Positions 47,317 through 55,898 of a stretch of 64,000 nt of DNA are shown in pieces. Origin of the DNA: Pseudomonas sp. IPO3778 (GTDB lineage: Bacteria; Pseudomonadota; Gammaproteobacteria; Pseudomonadales; Pseudomonadaceae); assembly GCF_013386825.1 (NCBI RefSeq), contig NZ_JACARC010000028.1, positions 71,335-135,334 of the forward strand. Direction: 5' to 3'. Under the pieces are notes generated by a model. That model ran no database searches. It was not told the DNA's origin and saw only the letters and a list, made by a program, of their open reading frames with translations. The position numbers and the translations under genes were made by a program. Position 1 is the stretch's first letter, and the number at the start of each line of letters is the position of its first letter.

Positions 47317-48144
47317 ATGCACTACCAACAACCTTCCACGCTGCAAGCCGTGGTCCTGGATTGGGCCGGCACCGTTGTCGACTTCGGCTCCTTCGCCCCC
47401 ACGCAGATTTTTGTCGAGGCGTTCGGCGAATTCGGCGTTGCCGTTTCCCTGGAGGAAGCCCGCGGCCCGATGGGCATGGGCAAGTGGGACCACATCCGCA
47501 CCTTGTGCAACCTGCCGCAGATTGCCGAGCGTTATCGGGCGGTGTTTGATCGCCTGCCCACCGACGAGGATGTCACGGCCCTCTACGAGCGCTTCATGCC
47601 GTTGCAGATCGAGAAAATCGCGCTGCATTCGGCGGTCATTCCCGGCGCCCTTGAAGCGATCAACACCCTGCGCGACCAGGGCTTGAAGATCGGCTCCTGC
47701 TCGGGCTACCCGGCGGTGGTGATGGCCAAGGTGGTCGAACTGGCGCGGCAGAACGGCTACGTCGCCGACCATGTGGTGGCGACCGACGAAGTGCCCAACG
47801 GGCGGCCGCACCCGGCGCAGGCACTGGCCAATGTGATTGCGCTGGGCATCAGTGATGTGGCCGCGTGCGTGAAGGTCGACGACACCTGGCCGGGAATCCT
47901 GGAAGGCCGCAGCGCAGGCATGTGGACGGTGGCGCTGACCTGTTCGGGCAACGCGCTGGGGTTGACCTATGCGCAATACAAGGCGCTGCCCGCCGCAGAA
48001 CTGGCGCAGGAGCGAGCCCGTATTACCCGGATGTTCGAGGGCTCGCGGCCCCATTACCTGATCGACACCATCGTCGAACTGCCGGCGGTGATCGACGACA
48101 TCAATGCGCGTTTGGCGCGTGGGGAAACACCGCAGGGTTCTTGA
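47317..48144 (+). CDS. phnX: phosphonoacetaldehyde hydrolase
   Basis: HAD-family phosphonatase that splits phosphonoacetaldehyde into acetaldehyde and phosphate. 275 residues; nucleophile Asp15 in LDWAGT (15-19), the Schiff-base Lys56 in [19 protein letters not shown] motif 2 and VKVDDTWPG motif 4. The usual partner PhnW (2-aminoethylphosphonate transaminase) is not in the window. Ribosome-binding site GGAGAC. It ends at a strong hairpin. Confidence 0.95.
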   Translation: MHYQQPSTLQAVVLDWAGTVVDFGSFAPTQIFVEAFGEFGVAVSLEEARGPMGMGKWDHIRTLCNLPQIAERYRAVFDRLPTDEDVTALYERFMPLQIEKIALHSAVIPGALEAINTLRDQGLKIGSCSGYPAVVMAKVVELARQNGYVADHVVATDEVPNGRPHPAQALANVIALGISDVAACVKVDDTWPGILEGRSAGMWTVALTCSGNALGLTYAQYKALPAAELAQERARITRMFEGSRPHYLIDTIVELPAVIDDINARLARGETPQGS

Positions 48145-48153
48145 CAGGCCGAC

Positions 48154-48175
48154 GGGGTCAGCGTGCGCTGACCCC
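48154..48175. terminator. perfect hairpin between phnX and the convergent SDR gene
   Basis: GGGGTCAGC and GCTGACCCC pair perfectly around a four-base loop (GTGC), 10 bases past the phnX stop and just past the end of the minus-strand SDR gene. No T-run follows, so it may be a weak bidirectional terminator or an mRNA-stabilising end. Confidence 0.45.
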
Positions 48176-48185
48176 GCACCGCGGC

Positions 48186-49151
48186 CTAACGTGCGCCCAT
48201 CAGGTGTTCGCTTAACGTCCACAGCCGCTGCGCCAAACCGGCATCCACCGCCCACGGCCTGACGCCCAACGGCTCTTGCGAATCCGCACTCACCGCCACC
48301 GCCACATCGCAGTTCTCGCAATACACCCCGCCCATTCCCGCCAACTGCTCGCTGACCGCGCACCACACACTGGTGGCTGCGCCTTGCTCCGGGGTTTTCA
48401 TGTTCCGTGCGGGGTCGATCACCGGTTGCCCGTGCTCATCCACATAACCTGATGCCTGCAAGACTTCAGCCTTCATGTGCCGTACCAGATCGGTAATGAT
48501 CCCGCCGGGATGCACCGCAAACGCCCTCACCCCGCTGGCCGCCCCCTGGGTGTCCAGGTGCACGGCGAACAACGCATTGGCAGTCTTGGACTGACCGTAG
48601 GCCTTCCATGGGTCGTAGGGCTGGCGCTCGAAATTCCAGTCGTCAAAGTCGACGGCGCCATGCACATGCCCCCGAGACGACAACGCCACCACCCGCGCAC
48701 CTTCGGCACGTTGCAGGGCGGGCCACAGGCGCTGGGTCAGCAGGAAATGCCCGAGATGGTTGGTGGCGAACTGGGACTCGTAGCCCTGGGCATTGCGGCT
48801 CAGCGGCGGCGCCATGATCCCCGCGTTGTTGATCAACAGATGCAGCGGGCGACCGGTCGCCAGAAAACGCTCGGCAAACTGTTCAATGGAATGGGCGTCC
48901 ATCAGGTCGAGGGCTTCAAGGTGCAGCTGTGGATAAGGCTGGAGCGCGGCGCTGGCCTTGACCGGGTCACGGGCCGGAACGATCACATGAGCGCCGGCGG
49001 CAGCCAGGGTGCGGGCGGTGACCAGGCCAATGCCGGAGTAACCACCCGTGACAATCGCCACCTTGCCGCAGAGGTCGACGCCTCGGATCACGTCGGCGGC
49101 AGTGGTCGCCGCGCCGTAGCCGCCAAGGATCGGGTTTTGTGCTGTGGGCAT
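48186..49151 (-). CDS. short-chain dehydrogenase/reductase (SDR family)
   Basis: 321 residues. Rossmann glycine motif in VTGGYSGIGLVTA (about 35-47), NNAG motif in LLINNAGIM, and the catalytic Ser / YGQSK (Tyr-x-x-x-Lys) near 185-189. Resembles the WW-domain-oxidoreductase/retinol-dehydrogenase-like SDRs of bacteria. Substrate unknown. Divergent from an AraC regulator 97 bases away, which probably controls it. Confidence 0.88.
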   Translation of the reverse strand: MPTAQNPILGGYGAATTAADVIRGVDLCGKVAIVTGGYSGIGLVTARTLAAAGAHVIVPARDPVKASAALQPYPQLHLEALDLMDAHSIEQFAERFLATGRPLHLLINNAGIMAPPLSRNAQGYESQFATNHLGHFLLTQRLWPALQRAEGARVVALSSRGHVHGAVDFDDWNFERQPYDPWKAYGQSKTANALFAVHLDTQGAASGVRAFAVHPGGIITDLVRHMKAEVLQASGYVDEHGQPVIDPARNMKTPEQGAATSVWCAVSEQLAGMGGVYCENCDVAVAVSADSQEPLGVRPWAVDAGLAQRLWTLSEHLMGAR

Positions 49152-49248
49152 GACAGAATCTCCATTAGACGTGTGGTTAACACGCTACGCCGTGAAAGCC
49201 GTACTCTGAATACTCGAACTTCCCGTTTACCTGCGTAAAAGTACGAAT

Positions 49249-50193
49249 ATGCACAGCGACCCGTTTTCCGAGATTCTCACTTTCGTGAACGCCCAATCGG
49301 TGATGACCGGCGGTTTCAGCGCGGGCGGCGCCTGGGCCCTGGGTTTTCCGGCGCCGGACAAGATCAAGTTCTTCGGGCTGGTGAAGGGCCAGTGCTGGCT
49401 GTGGCTGGAAGGCGAGCCGGCGCCGGTGTTGATTGAGGCGGGCGATGTGTTCCTGCTGTGCGCACAACGCTCGTTTGTGCTCGCCAGTGATGTGTCGGTC
49501 ACGCCGCTGGAGGCGCGGCAGTTGTTCGCGAACGCCGGCCGTTTCCCGCAAATCGGTGACGGCCAAGGCTGCGTGCACATCGGCGGCTATGTGCAACTGG
49601 ACCCGGAAAGCGGCGGCCTGCTGGCCAACGCACTGCCGCCCCTGATCCACGTGCGGGCCACGGCGCCGCAAGCGGCAATCGTGCAATGGCTGCTTGGCCA
49701 ACTGGCGCATGAGGGGCAAGCCAATTTGCTGGGGGCGAGCCTGGCATCGGCGCAACTGGCGCAGTTGATGTTTATCCAGATCCTGCGGGCCTACGTCGAG
49801 ACCTCGGGCGTATTACCCGAAGGCTGGCTGCGTACGGTCAGCGACCCGCGGCTGGCGCCCGCACTGCGCTTGATGCACGGCGAACCGGGGAGTGCCTGGA
49901 CGCTGCAAGCCTTGGCGGCCGCTGCCGCGATGTCACGCACCACCTTTTCGCAGTACTTCAAGCGCGTCGCCGGGGTGCCACCGCTGACGTACTTGACCGA
50001 ATGGCGCATGCGCCTTGCGCAACGGGCGTTGCGTGAAGGGAACCTGTCGGTAGGCGTGTTGGCGCAGTCATTGGGGTATGGGTCTGAAAGCGCGTTCAGC
50101 AATGCTTTCAAGCGAGTGGCCGGGAAGGCGCCGAGGCATTATCGGGAGGCGTTTCGTCAATCCAGCAATGCGGCGCGTTTGAGCAACTCGTAA
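49249..50193 (+). CDS. AraC-family regulator with cupin-type sensor domain
   Basis: 314 residues: an N-terminal AraC-binding cupin region (about 10-175) and a C-terminal double HTH (about 205-305) with TLQALAAAAAMSRTTFSQYFKR and GYGSESAFSNAFKRV. Divergent from the SDR gene it likely regulates. Its last 37 bases overlap the convergent NUDIX gene. Confidence 0.88.
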   Translation: MHSDPFSEILTFVNAQSVMTGGFSAGGAWALGFPAPDKIKFFGLVKGQCWLWLEGEPAPVLIEAGDVFLLCAQRSFVLASDVSVTPLEARQLFANAGRFPQIGDGQGCVHIGGYVQLDPESGGLLANALPPLIHVRATAPQAAIVQWLLGQLAHEGQANLLGASLASAQLAQLMFIQILRAYVETSGVLPEGWLRTVSDPRLAPALRLMHGEPGSAWTLQALAAAAAMSRTTFSQYFKRVAGVPPLTYLTEWRMRLAQRALREGNLSVGVLAQSLGYGSESAFSNAFKRVAGKAPRHYREAFRQSSNAARLSNS

Positions 50194-50603
50194 AGCCCCT
50201 CCGGCACCAGTGGCGACTGCGCCGTAAAGCTTGAGCTGTCCCTCCAACTCACCTTGAATGCAAAACCGTTGCTTTCGGCACCGTCGAGGTATGGTTGCTC
50301 ATACAGGTCCTGATCCTCAAATTGGCCATCGTAGACCTGGACGATCTCGTGCCCGGGATTGCCGTCATAGGTGAAGATGCTTTCCAGAGTGCCGAGCAGG
50401 CGCAGGCTGTGAATGGGTTGTGCGAGTTCTTCCTGGACTTCTCGCACAATGGCCTCGGCGCTGTATTCACCGAATTCGATGCCACCACCGATCGGACGAA
50501 AGATCGTCTGCTGTTTCACCAGATCCTGGAATTCGTGAACCAGAATTCGGCCGTTTCGGTGGAAGACACAGAGCGCAAGCGCCCGGATACGCGGTGAGAC
50601 CAT
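50157..50603 (-). CDS. NUDIX hydrolase
   Basis: 148 residues with the NUDIX box G-x5-E-x7-REVQEE-L at about 40-62 (GIEFGEYSAEAIVREVQEEL). Hydrolyses nucleoside diphosphate derivatives; substrate unknown. It overlaps the 3' end of the AraC gene tail to tail. Near the cytochrome c gene but with a 31-base gap. Confidence 0.85.
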   Translation of the reverse strand: MVSPRIRALALCVFHRNGRILVHEFQDLVKQQTIFRPIGGGIEFGEYSAEAIVREVQEELAQPIHSLRLLGTLESIFTYDGNPGHEIVQVYDGQFEDQDLYEQPYLDGAESNGFAFKVSWRDSSSFTAQSPLVPEGLYELLKRAALLD

Positions 50604-50633
50604 GAGGGAAAATCCTTGTCTTGGAATCGCTTT

Positions 50634-51017
50634 TTATTGCGCCGGAAAGGTCGCGAGGTACGCCAGCAAGTTGTCGATTTTCTCTTGATCACTGATCCCC
50701 CAGAAAATCATCCGGGTGCCGCTCACCACCTTTTTCGGCGCCTCGATATAGGCCGCCAGCTTATCCCGCGTCCAGACCACGCCTGAGTTCTTCATCGCAT
50801 CGGAGTACTGATAGTCAGTGGTGGTCCCGGCCGGGCGGCCAATGATGCCGTTGAGTTCCGGCCCGAAACCGCCGCGGGCGTTTTCGCCGATGCTGTGGCA
50901 ACCGCCGCAGGTTTTGCTGAATAGCTTTCCACCGGCTTCGGCGTCGCCTGCCGCCATGGCCTGGGCACTGACAAAACCGGACATCAGGGCAAAGGTGAGT
51001 AAAACAACGTGCTTCAT
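50634..51017 (-). CDS. periplasmic c-type cytochrome (class I)
   Basis: 127 residues: a signal peptide cleaved near AMA-AGDAE, heme motif CGGCH at 37-41, and a C-terminal Met ligand in GTRMIFWG (about 102). Resembles cytochrome c2/c550-type single-heme electron carriers. It lies about 30 bases downstream of the GNAT gene; functional partner not evident. Confidence 0.9.
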   Translation of the reverse strand: MKHVVLLTFALMSGFVSAQAMAAGDAEAGGKLFSKTCGGCHSIGENARGGFGPELNGIIGRPAGTTTDYQYSDAMKNSGVVWTRDKLAAYIEAPKKVVSGTRMIFWGISDQEKIDNLLAYLATFPAQ

Positions 51018-51044
51018 AAATAACGTTCCATCCGGTGTGCCGGT

Positions 51045-51584
51045 TCAGGTGGTGACCTGCCACGACATGGCGCAGCGACTGCCCGGCGCAAAACCGTGAC
51101 GATACTCCTCACGCAAAGCCTCCGCCAAACGATGATCCGGGGGCAGAGAGTGCTGTTGCCGAAATCCCAGCCGCTGGTAAAACGGGGCATTCCAGGGCAC
51201 ATCACACAACGTGGTCAGGGTGACCGTCCGCAAACGGCGCGAACGGGCCTCATTCATCACGGCCTCAAGCAATTGCCGTCCTGCGCCACGGCCTTGCATG
51301 GCCTGCGCCACTGACAGTTCATGAATGTGCAGGTCGTCATCAAACACCTGGGCACTGATGAAACCCTGGACTTGGCCAGCAGCGCCCACCGCCACCCAAC
51401 ACGTGCCCATCGCGATCAATTGCCGATGACGTTCAACACTCATGACCTCAGCATCGGCCAGCCAGCCCAAGGATTCGATGGCGCGGAAAACCTGAGCTGC
51501 AGATGCTTCTATCGCCGGCAACAACGCCGCATCATCAGGGGTAGCGACCCGGATAACAACAGGGAGGCGACTGCAGCCACTCAC
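51045..51584 (-). CDS. GNAT-family N-acetyltransferase
   Basis: 179 residues from a GTG at 51584 whose GTGA overlaps the stop of the Coq7-like gene. Acetyl-CoA-binding pattern QAMQGRGAGRQLLEAVMNEARSR split at the glycine turn (motif A QGRGAGR). Substrate unknown; the layout IRVATPDDAALLPAIEASA is that of RimI-like or small-molecule acetylases. Earlier in-frame ATG lies inside the neighbour. Confidence 0.82.
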   Translation of the reverse strand: MSGCSRLPVVIRVATPDDAALLPAIEASAAQVFRAIESLGWLADAEVMSVERHRQLIAMGTCWVAVGAAGQVQGFISAQVFDDDLHIHELSVAQAMQGRGAGRQLLEAVMNEARSRRLRTVTLTTLCDVPWNAPFYQRLGFRQQHSLPPDHRLAEALREEYRHGFAPGSRCAMSWQVTT

Positions 51585-52120
51585 GAACGCATGCCCATCC
51601 AGATCACCGCCTCCGTCCAGGCCGTCACCACCGGGTTCAACGCCCGGCTCCACGGATCGCGCGGGTCAATCTGCGCGGCTGACTGGTCATGGTGCTGCTG
51701 TTCTTCTTCCACGATCGAGGAAATCGCCACCACGGCCTGCGAATCGCTATCCCGTAGAACATGAAGCTGATGGGCCAAATGTTTAAGCACCACGCTTTCG
51801 ACGGCGACGGTGGTGGCGAGGATCGCCTTGCGGCCGCACAGCCCGGTAACCAACCCCAAGACCAGGCCGCCGATGCCGCATAACCAGTAGCTGCGGCAAC
51901 GCCGGCGGCCACGGCGCTGCAACTCGGCCTGGAACACCGCGCGGTGGCGCAATTCGTGGGAGCGTAACGCTTTGAGTTCTTCCACCAGGTTTGGGGCAAC
52001 CAGGCGTGCCATGAACAGTTGGCCGCTGTAGATGCAGATCGCGCCGTGTTCGCCGGCGTGGTCGACCTTGATCATACGGCCGCCGATATCGGGAGTGCTC
52101 AACACGGGATTGCCTTCCAT
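51581..52120 (-). CDS. demethoxyubiquinone hydroxylase (Coq7)-like di-iron protein
   Basis: 179 residues from the ATG at 52120; a TTG at 52195 is the alternative. Di-iron carboxylate motifs: DHAGEHGAI near residue 20, ELRHR (about 52-56) and the C-terminal EEEQQHHD. Shorter and more divergent than the housekeeping Coq7 of Pseudomonas, so it may be an accessory paralogue hydroxylating demethoxyubiquinone or a related quinone. Overlaps the GNAT gene by 4 bases. Confidence 0.75.
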   Translation of the reverse strand: MEGNPVLSTPDIGGRMIKVDHAGEHGAICIYSGQLFMARLVAPNLVEELKALRSHELRHRAVFQAELQRRGRRRCRSYWLCGIGGLVLGLVTGLCGRKAILATTVAVESVVLKHLAHQLHVLRDSDSQAVVAISSIVEEEQQHHDQSAAQIDPRDPWSRALNPVVTAWTEAVIWMGMRS

Positions 52121-52269
52121 TGCGTGGGGGACGGCATCGTGACGTATCGGGCCTGTCGCCCGCAAGAACTCCCACCAAATGACCACCCATCGCAAAAAAC
52201 ATATCCAATCGAACCTAATCAGTCGCCCCCCACTCCACCTTACTTAACCCGGATGGTGGAGTAAGGATC

Positions 52270-52647
52270 ATGGCTCAGCCATCGATATTGGTGCTGGAAG
52301 ACGACGAAATCATTCGCTCGTTGATGGTGGATGTACTGGAGGATTTCGGTGCGGTAGTAACGTCGTTCCCCTCCGCAGACGAAGGGATGATTTTTCTGGA
52401 GCGGGCCAGTGATCCGGTGGACCTGATTGTCAGCGATATTCAGATGCCCGGCCTGCTCAATGGCTACGACTTGAGCAAGGTGGTGGCCCATCGTTGGCCG
52501 TCGCTGCCGGTGCTGCTGACCTCGGGTAATACCGCAATGGCCTCGCAACTGGGCGGCACCGTGCGGTTCCTGCCCAAGCCATGGAGCACCGAGGGTTTGA
52601 TCGATTGCGTACAATCGGCCCTCGTGCAGGGGCCGCCCATGCATTGA
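52270..52647 (+). CDS. stand-alone receiver-domain response regulator
   Basis: 125 residues, receiver only: acidic pocket LEDDE (9-13), phospho-Asp in LIVSDIQMPG (about 57), and Lys in LPKPW (about 103). No output domain. Ribosome-binding site GGAGTAAGG. Located 101 bases upstream of bphO-bphP, it is a candidate partner of the bacteriophytochrome kinase, or of another kinase. Confidence 0.88.
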   Translation: MAQPSILVLEDDEIIRSLMVDVLEDFGAVVTSFPSADEGMIFLERASDPVDLIVSDIQMPGLLNGYDLSKVVAHRWPSLPVLLTSGNTAMASQLGGTVRFLPKPWSTEGLIDCVQSALVQGPPMH

Positions 52648-52748
52648 TAGCGTCGCGATATCAGTTGCGGCGAACTTCACGACAGCCCCTGCGGTCAGTT
52701 ATTACGCAACCTTTTATGGCCCGCAGGCCCCCCGTTCGAGTTGACTGA

Positions 52749-53363
52749 ATGCATTCACAGGCCCATGACGTTGGTGCGCCCCCCGTACTTGAAGCCTTGC
52801 GCTCAGGTACCGCCTTACTGCACGTCGCCCTGGAAAAACGCTTGCCGTTTTTCTCCCCGCAGCTGGATCACGACGGCTATCGACGGCTGCTCCAGGCCTA
52901 CTACGGGTTCTACCGCCCACTGGAAGCAGCGCTGTATGACAGCGACTTGATCCCCGTGGGATTCGATCAGGCGCTGCGCCTGAAAACACCGACCTTGCTG
53001 ACCGATCTCCACGCCCTGGGCCTGGACGACCCGGCCGTTGCCGCCCTGCCCCGCTGCACCTCCCTACCGCCCCTCGACACACCCGCCGCCTGCCTGGGTG
53101 CGTTGTACGTGCTGGAAGGCGCCACATTGGGCGGCCAGATCCTGCGCCGGGAAATGGCGCAGCGCCTGGGCCTGGATGCCGACAACGGTGGCGCGTTTCT
53201 CAATGTGTATGGCGCCGAAACCGGTCGGCGCTGGAAAGACTTTCTCGATTACCTGAGCCGTGTGCCCCTCGACGCGCACGCCAAGCTGCGCGCCGTAAAC
53301 GCCGCGCGCTCAACATTCAGCTGCTTTGAGCAATGGCTCGACAGCCAGGAGGTACTGCTATGA
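52749..53363 (+). CDS. bphO: biliverdin-producing heme oxygenase
   Basis: Opens heme to biliverdin, CO and iron, supplying the chromophore of the adjacent phytochrome. 204 residues, all helical; proximal heme ligand His in ALLHVALEKRL (about residue 25) and the distal-helix glycine motif YVLEGATLGGQI (about 119-130). The stop overlaps the bphP start (ATGA), so enzyme and apo-photoreceptor are translationally coupled. Confidence 0.93.
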   Translation: MHSQAHDVGAPPVLEALRSGTALLHVALEKRLPFFSPQLDHDGYRRLLQAYYGFYRPLEAALYDSDLIPVGFDQALRLKTPTLLTDLHALGLDDPAVAALPRCTSLPPLDTPAACLGALYVLEGATLGGQILRREMAQRLGLDADNGGAFLNVYGAETGRRWKDFLDYLSRVPLDAHAKLRAVNAARSTFSCFEQWLDSQEVLL

Positions 53364-55588
53364 AACCCCAAGACTTTGAAGAACTGCTGGCCAACTGTGC
53401 TGACGAGCCGATCCGTTTCCCGGGGGCCATCCAGCCTCACGGCGCATTGCTGACCTTGTCCGAGCCAGGCCTGCGCATCGAGCAGGTCAGTGCCAACGTG
53501 GCCGGGCTGTTCAATCAGCCGCCCGAGTCCTTGCTGGGCCAGCCGCTGCATACCTTGATCGGCACAGAACATGCCGAAGCCGTCCAGGCCATGGTCACGC
53601 ACAACCGTTTCTTCGACGCCCCACCGTTGCACATAACCCTCAACGGCGCCGAGTTCGAAGGGTTGCTGCACCGTCATCAAGAGGTGCTGGTGCTGGAGTT
53701 CGAGCCACGGCTCAAGGACTTCCAGCCACGGGCCCTCAATGGCCGAACCAGCAACCTGGGCAAAATGCTGCAGCGCCTGCAAGCGGCGAAAACCCTGCAA
53801 GCCTTGTATGAAATCAGCGTCAACGAAATCCAGGCCATGACCGGTTACGACCGCGTGCTGATTTATCGCTTCGAAGAAGAAGGTCACGGCCAGGTGATCG
53901 CCGAAGCGTCCGCGCCTTCGATGGAGTTGTTCAACGGCCTGTTCTTCCCCGCGTCCGACATCCCCGAACAGGCCCGCGAGTTGTACCGCACCAACTGGCT
54001 GCGGATCATCCCCAACGCCGATTATGAGGCGGTGCCGCTGGTGCCCAGGTTGCGCCCGGACACCGGCCAGCCCCTGGACCTGAGCTTCGCCACCCTGCGC
54101 AGTGTGTCGCCGATTCACTGCCAGTACATGAAGAACATGGGCGTGCTGTCGTCCATGAGTATTTCCCTGATGAAGGGCGACACACTCTGGGGCTTGATCA
54201 GCTGCGGTAATCGCCAGCCGCTGCTGGTGCCCAATGACCTGCGCACGGCGTGCCAAACCATCGGCCAAGTGCTGTCGTTGCAGATCAGCGCCATGGAAGC
54301 CCTGGAACTGAGCCGCCAGCGCGACGAAAAACTCGAGGCGCTGGCCTCGCTCAACCAGGCCATGCAGGCCTCGCCCGACAATGTGTTCGACGGCTTGGCG
54401 AAATGTCCGCAACAGTTGATGGACCTGACCCTGGCCGGCGGCGTGGCAATCATCGAAGACAAGCAACTGCACCGCTACGGCAACTGCCCTGAACCCGGGC
54501 AGATTCGTGCCCTGCACAAGTGGCTGCAAGAGGCCGGGCAGCCGGTGTTTGCCAGCCATAACCTGGCCTCGGTGTACCCGCCGGCGGCTGAATACCAGCA
54601 CGTCGCCAGTGGCGTGCTGGCCATGAGTTTGCCCAAGCCGGTGGACAACGGCGTGTTGTGGTTTCGCCCCGAGGTGAAGGAAAACATCAACTGGAGCGGC
54701 GACCCGAATAAGCCCCTGGACCTGGAAAGCACCGACGCGGGCCTGCACCTTCGCCCCCGCACCTCCTTTGAAATCTGGAAGGTGGAGATGGCCGGCATCT
54801 CCACCAAGTGGAGCCACGGCGACCGCTTCGCCGCTAACGACCTGCGCCGCTCGGCCCTGGAAAATGACCTGGCCCGCCAGGTGCTGCGCGAACAGCAAGC
54901 CGTGCGCGCGCGGGATGAGTTGGTGGCGGTGGTTTCCCACGACCTGCGCAACCCGATGACCGTCATCTCGATGCTCTGCGGCATGATGCAAAAGGCCTTC
55001 AGCTCCGATGGCCCGCACACCTCACGGCGGATTTCCTCGGCCATCGACACCATGCAACAAGCCGCCGGGCGCATGAATGTGCTGCTGGAGGATTTACTCG
55101 ACACCTCGAAGATCGAAGCCGGGCGCTACACCGTCAAGCCGGTAGCCCTGGACGTGAGCCAGATCTTCGAAGAGGCCTACTCACTGCTGGCGCCTTTGGC
55201 GATGGAAAAGGGCATCGACCTGTCGTTCAACGCCGAGCCCGGGCTGCAAATCAACGCGGACCCGGAACGGTTGTTCCAGGTGCTGTCGAACCTGATCGGC
55301 AACGCCATCAAGTTCACGCCGCGCCAGGGCAATATCGGCATCAGTGCGTTGAGCAATGGCGAAGAAATTGTGTTTTCAGTACGTGATTCCGGCGAAGGGA
55401 TCGCCCCTGAGCAGTTGCCCCATGTGTTTGATCGCTACTGGACCCAAACCGAAAACAACCCCACCGGCAGCGGCCTCGGGCTGTACATCACCCAGGGCAT
55501 CGTGCAGGCCCATGGCGGGCGAATCGAGGCCGAAAGTGAATTGGGCCGTGGCAGCGAGTTTCGGTTTACGGTGCCGAAGCCGGCTTGA
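53360..55588 (+). CDS. bphP: bacteriophytochrome sensor histidine kinase
   Basis: Red/far-red photoreceptor kinase. 742 residues from the ATG at 53360 (MKPQDFEELL): biliverdin-attachment Cys13 in LLANCADE, a PAS domain (about 17-120), GAF (about 140-310) with the phytochrome DIPEQAR motif, PHY (about 325-500), HisKA with VVSHDLRNPM (about 526-535), and HATPase with GSGLGLYI. The H-box is intact, so light-driven phosphotransfer is expected. No fused receiver; the lone receiver gene upstream may be its partner. Confidence 0.95.
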   Translation: MKPQDFEELLANCADEPIRFPGAIQPHGALLTLSEPGLRIEQVSANVAGLFNQPPESLLGQPLHTLIGTEHAEAVQAMVTHNRFFDAPPLHITLNGAEFEGLLHRHQEVLVLEFEPRLKDFQPRALNGRTSNLGKMLQRLQAAKTLQALYEISVNEIQAMTGYDRVLIYRFEEEGHGQVIAEASAPSMELFNGLFFPASDIPEQARELYRTNWLRIIPNADYEAVPLVPRLRPDTGQPLDLSFATLRSVSPIHCQYMKNMGVLSSMSISLMKGDTLWGLISCGNRQPLLVPNDLRTACQTIGQVLSLQISAMEALELSRQRDEKLEALASLNQAMQASPDNVFDGLAKCPQQLMDLTLAGGVAIIEDKQLHRYGNCPEPGQIRALHKWLQEAGQPVFASHNLASVYPPAAEYQHVASGVLAMSLPKPVDNGVLWFRPEVKENINWSGDPNKPLDLESTDAGLHLRPRTSFEIWKVEMAGISTKWSHGDRFAANDLRRSALENDLARQVLREQQAVRARDELVAVVSHDLRNPMTVISMLCGMMQKAFSSDGPHTSRRISSAIDTMQQAAGRMNVLLEDLLDTSKIEAGRYTVKPVALDVSQIFEEAYSLLAPLAMEKGIDLSFNAEPGLQINADPERLFQVLSNLIGNAIKFTPRQGNIGISALSNGEEIVFSVRDSGEGIAPEQLPHVFDRYWTQTENNPTGSGLGLYITQGIVQAHGGRIEAESELGRGSEFRFTVPKPA

Positions 55589-55711
55589 AACCGACACCTT
55601 TGAGACGATGAAGCAACTGGAAAACCAATGGCCCGGAACGCCGGACCGGGCCAGGGCCACTGATCGGTGTCGCACTCAACGCGAACATCCTATTGAGCGA
55701 GAGGTACACCC

Positions 55712-55885
55712 ATGATGATCGGCAGCGTTTTTCATAACCAAAACCTGATCCAGGCACTTCAACCCGTTCAGCCTGTTCAACCTGCACCCAAACCAAAGGA
55801 GGAACCCTCGCATAGCGGCGCCAATCAACAAAACGCCCAGTCGAACAGCGGCTCTCTGAGCGGCCTGGGACGCGAGTTGACATGA
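55712..55885 (+). CDS. 57-residue small protein, Pro/Gln-rich, unknown
   Basis: Frame from the ATG at 55712 (second codon also ATG), preceded by GAGAGGT 5 bases upstream. Reads MMIGSVFHNQNLIQALQ, then the repeat QPVQPVQPAPKPKEE and a Ser/Gln/Asn-rich tail ending in GLGRELT. No signal or membrane segment; disordered by composition. It lies 123 bases downstream of bphP and is convergent with the next kinase gene. No family recognised. Confidence 0.5.
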   Translation: MMIGSVFHNQNLIQALQPVQPVQPAPKPKEEPSHSGANQQNAQSNSGSLSGLGRELT

Positions 55886-55898
55886 AGGCTTAAGCCTC

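Noticed and set aside
52672..52698. ECF-type promoter GAACTT-N16-GTC before bphO
   Set aside because: The -35 fits AlgU-like promoters, but the -10 region matches TCTGA only weakly; not enough to call.
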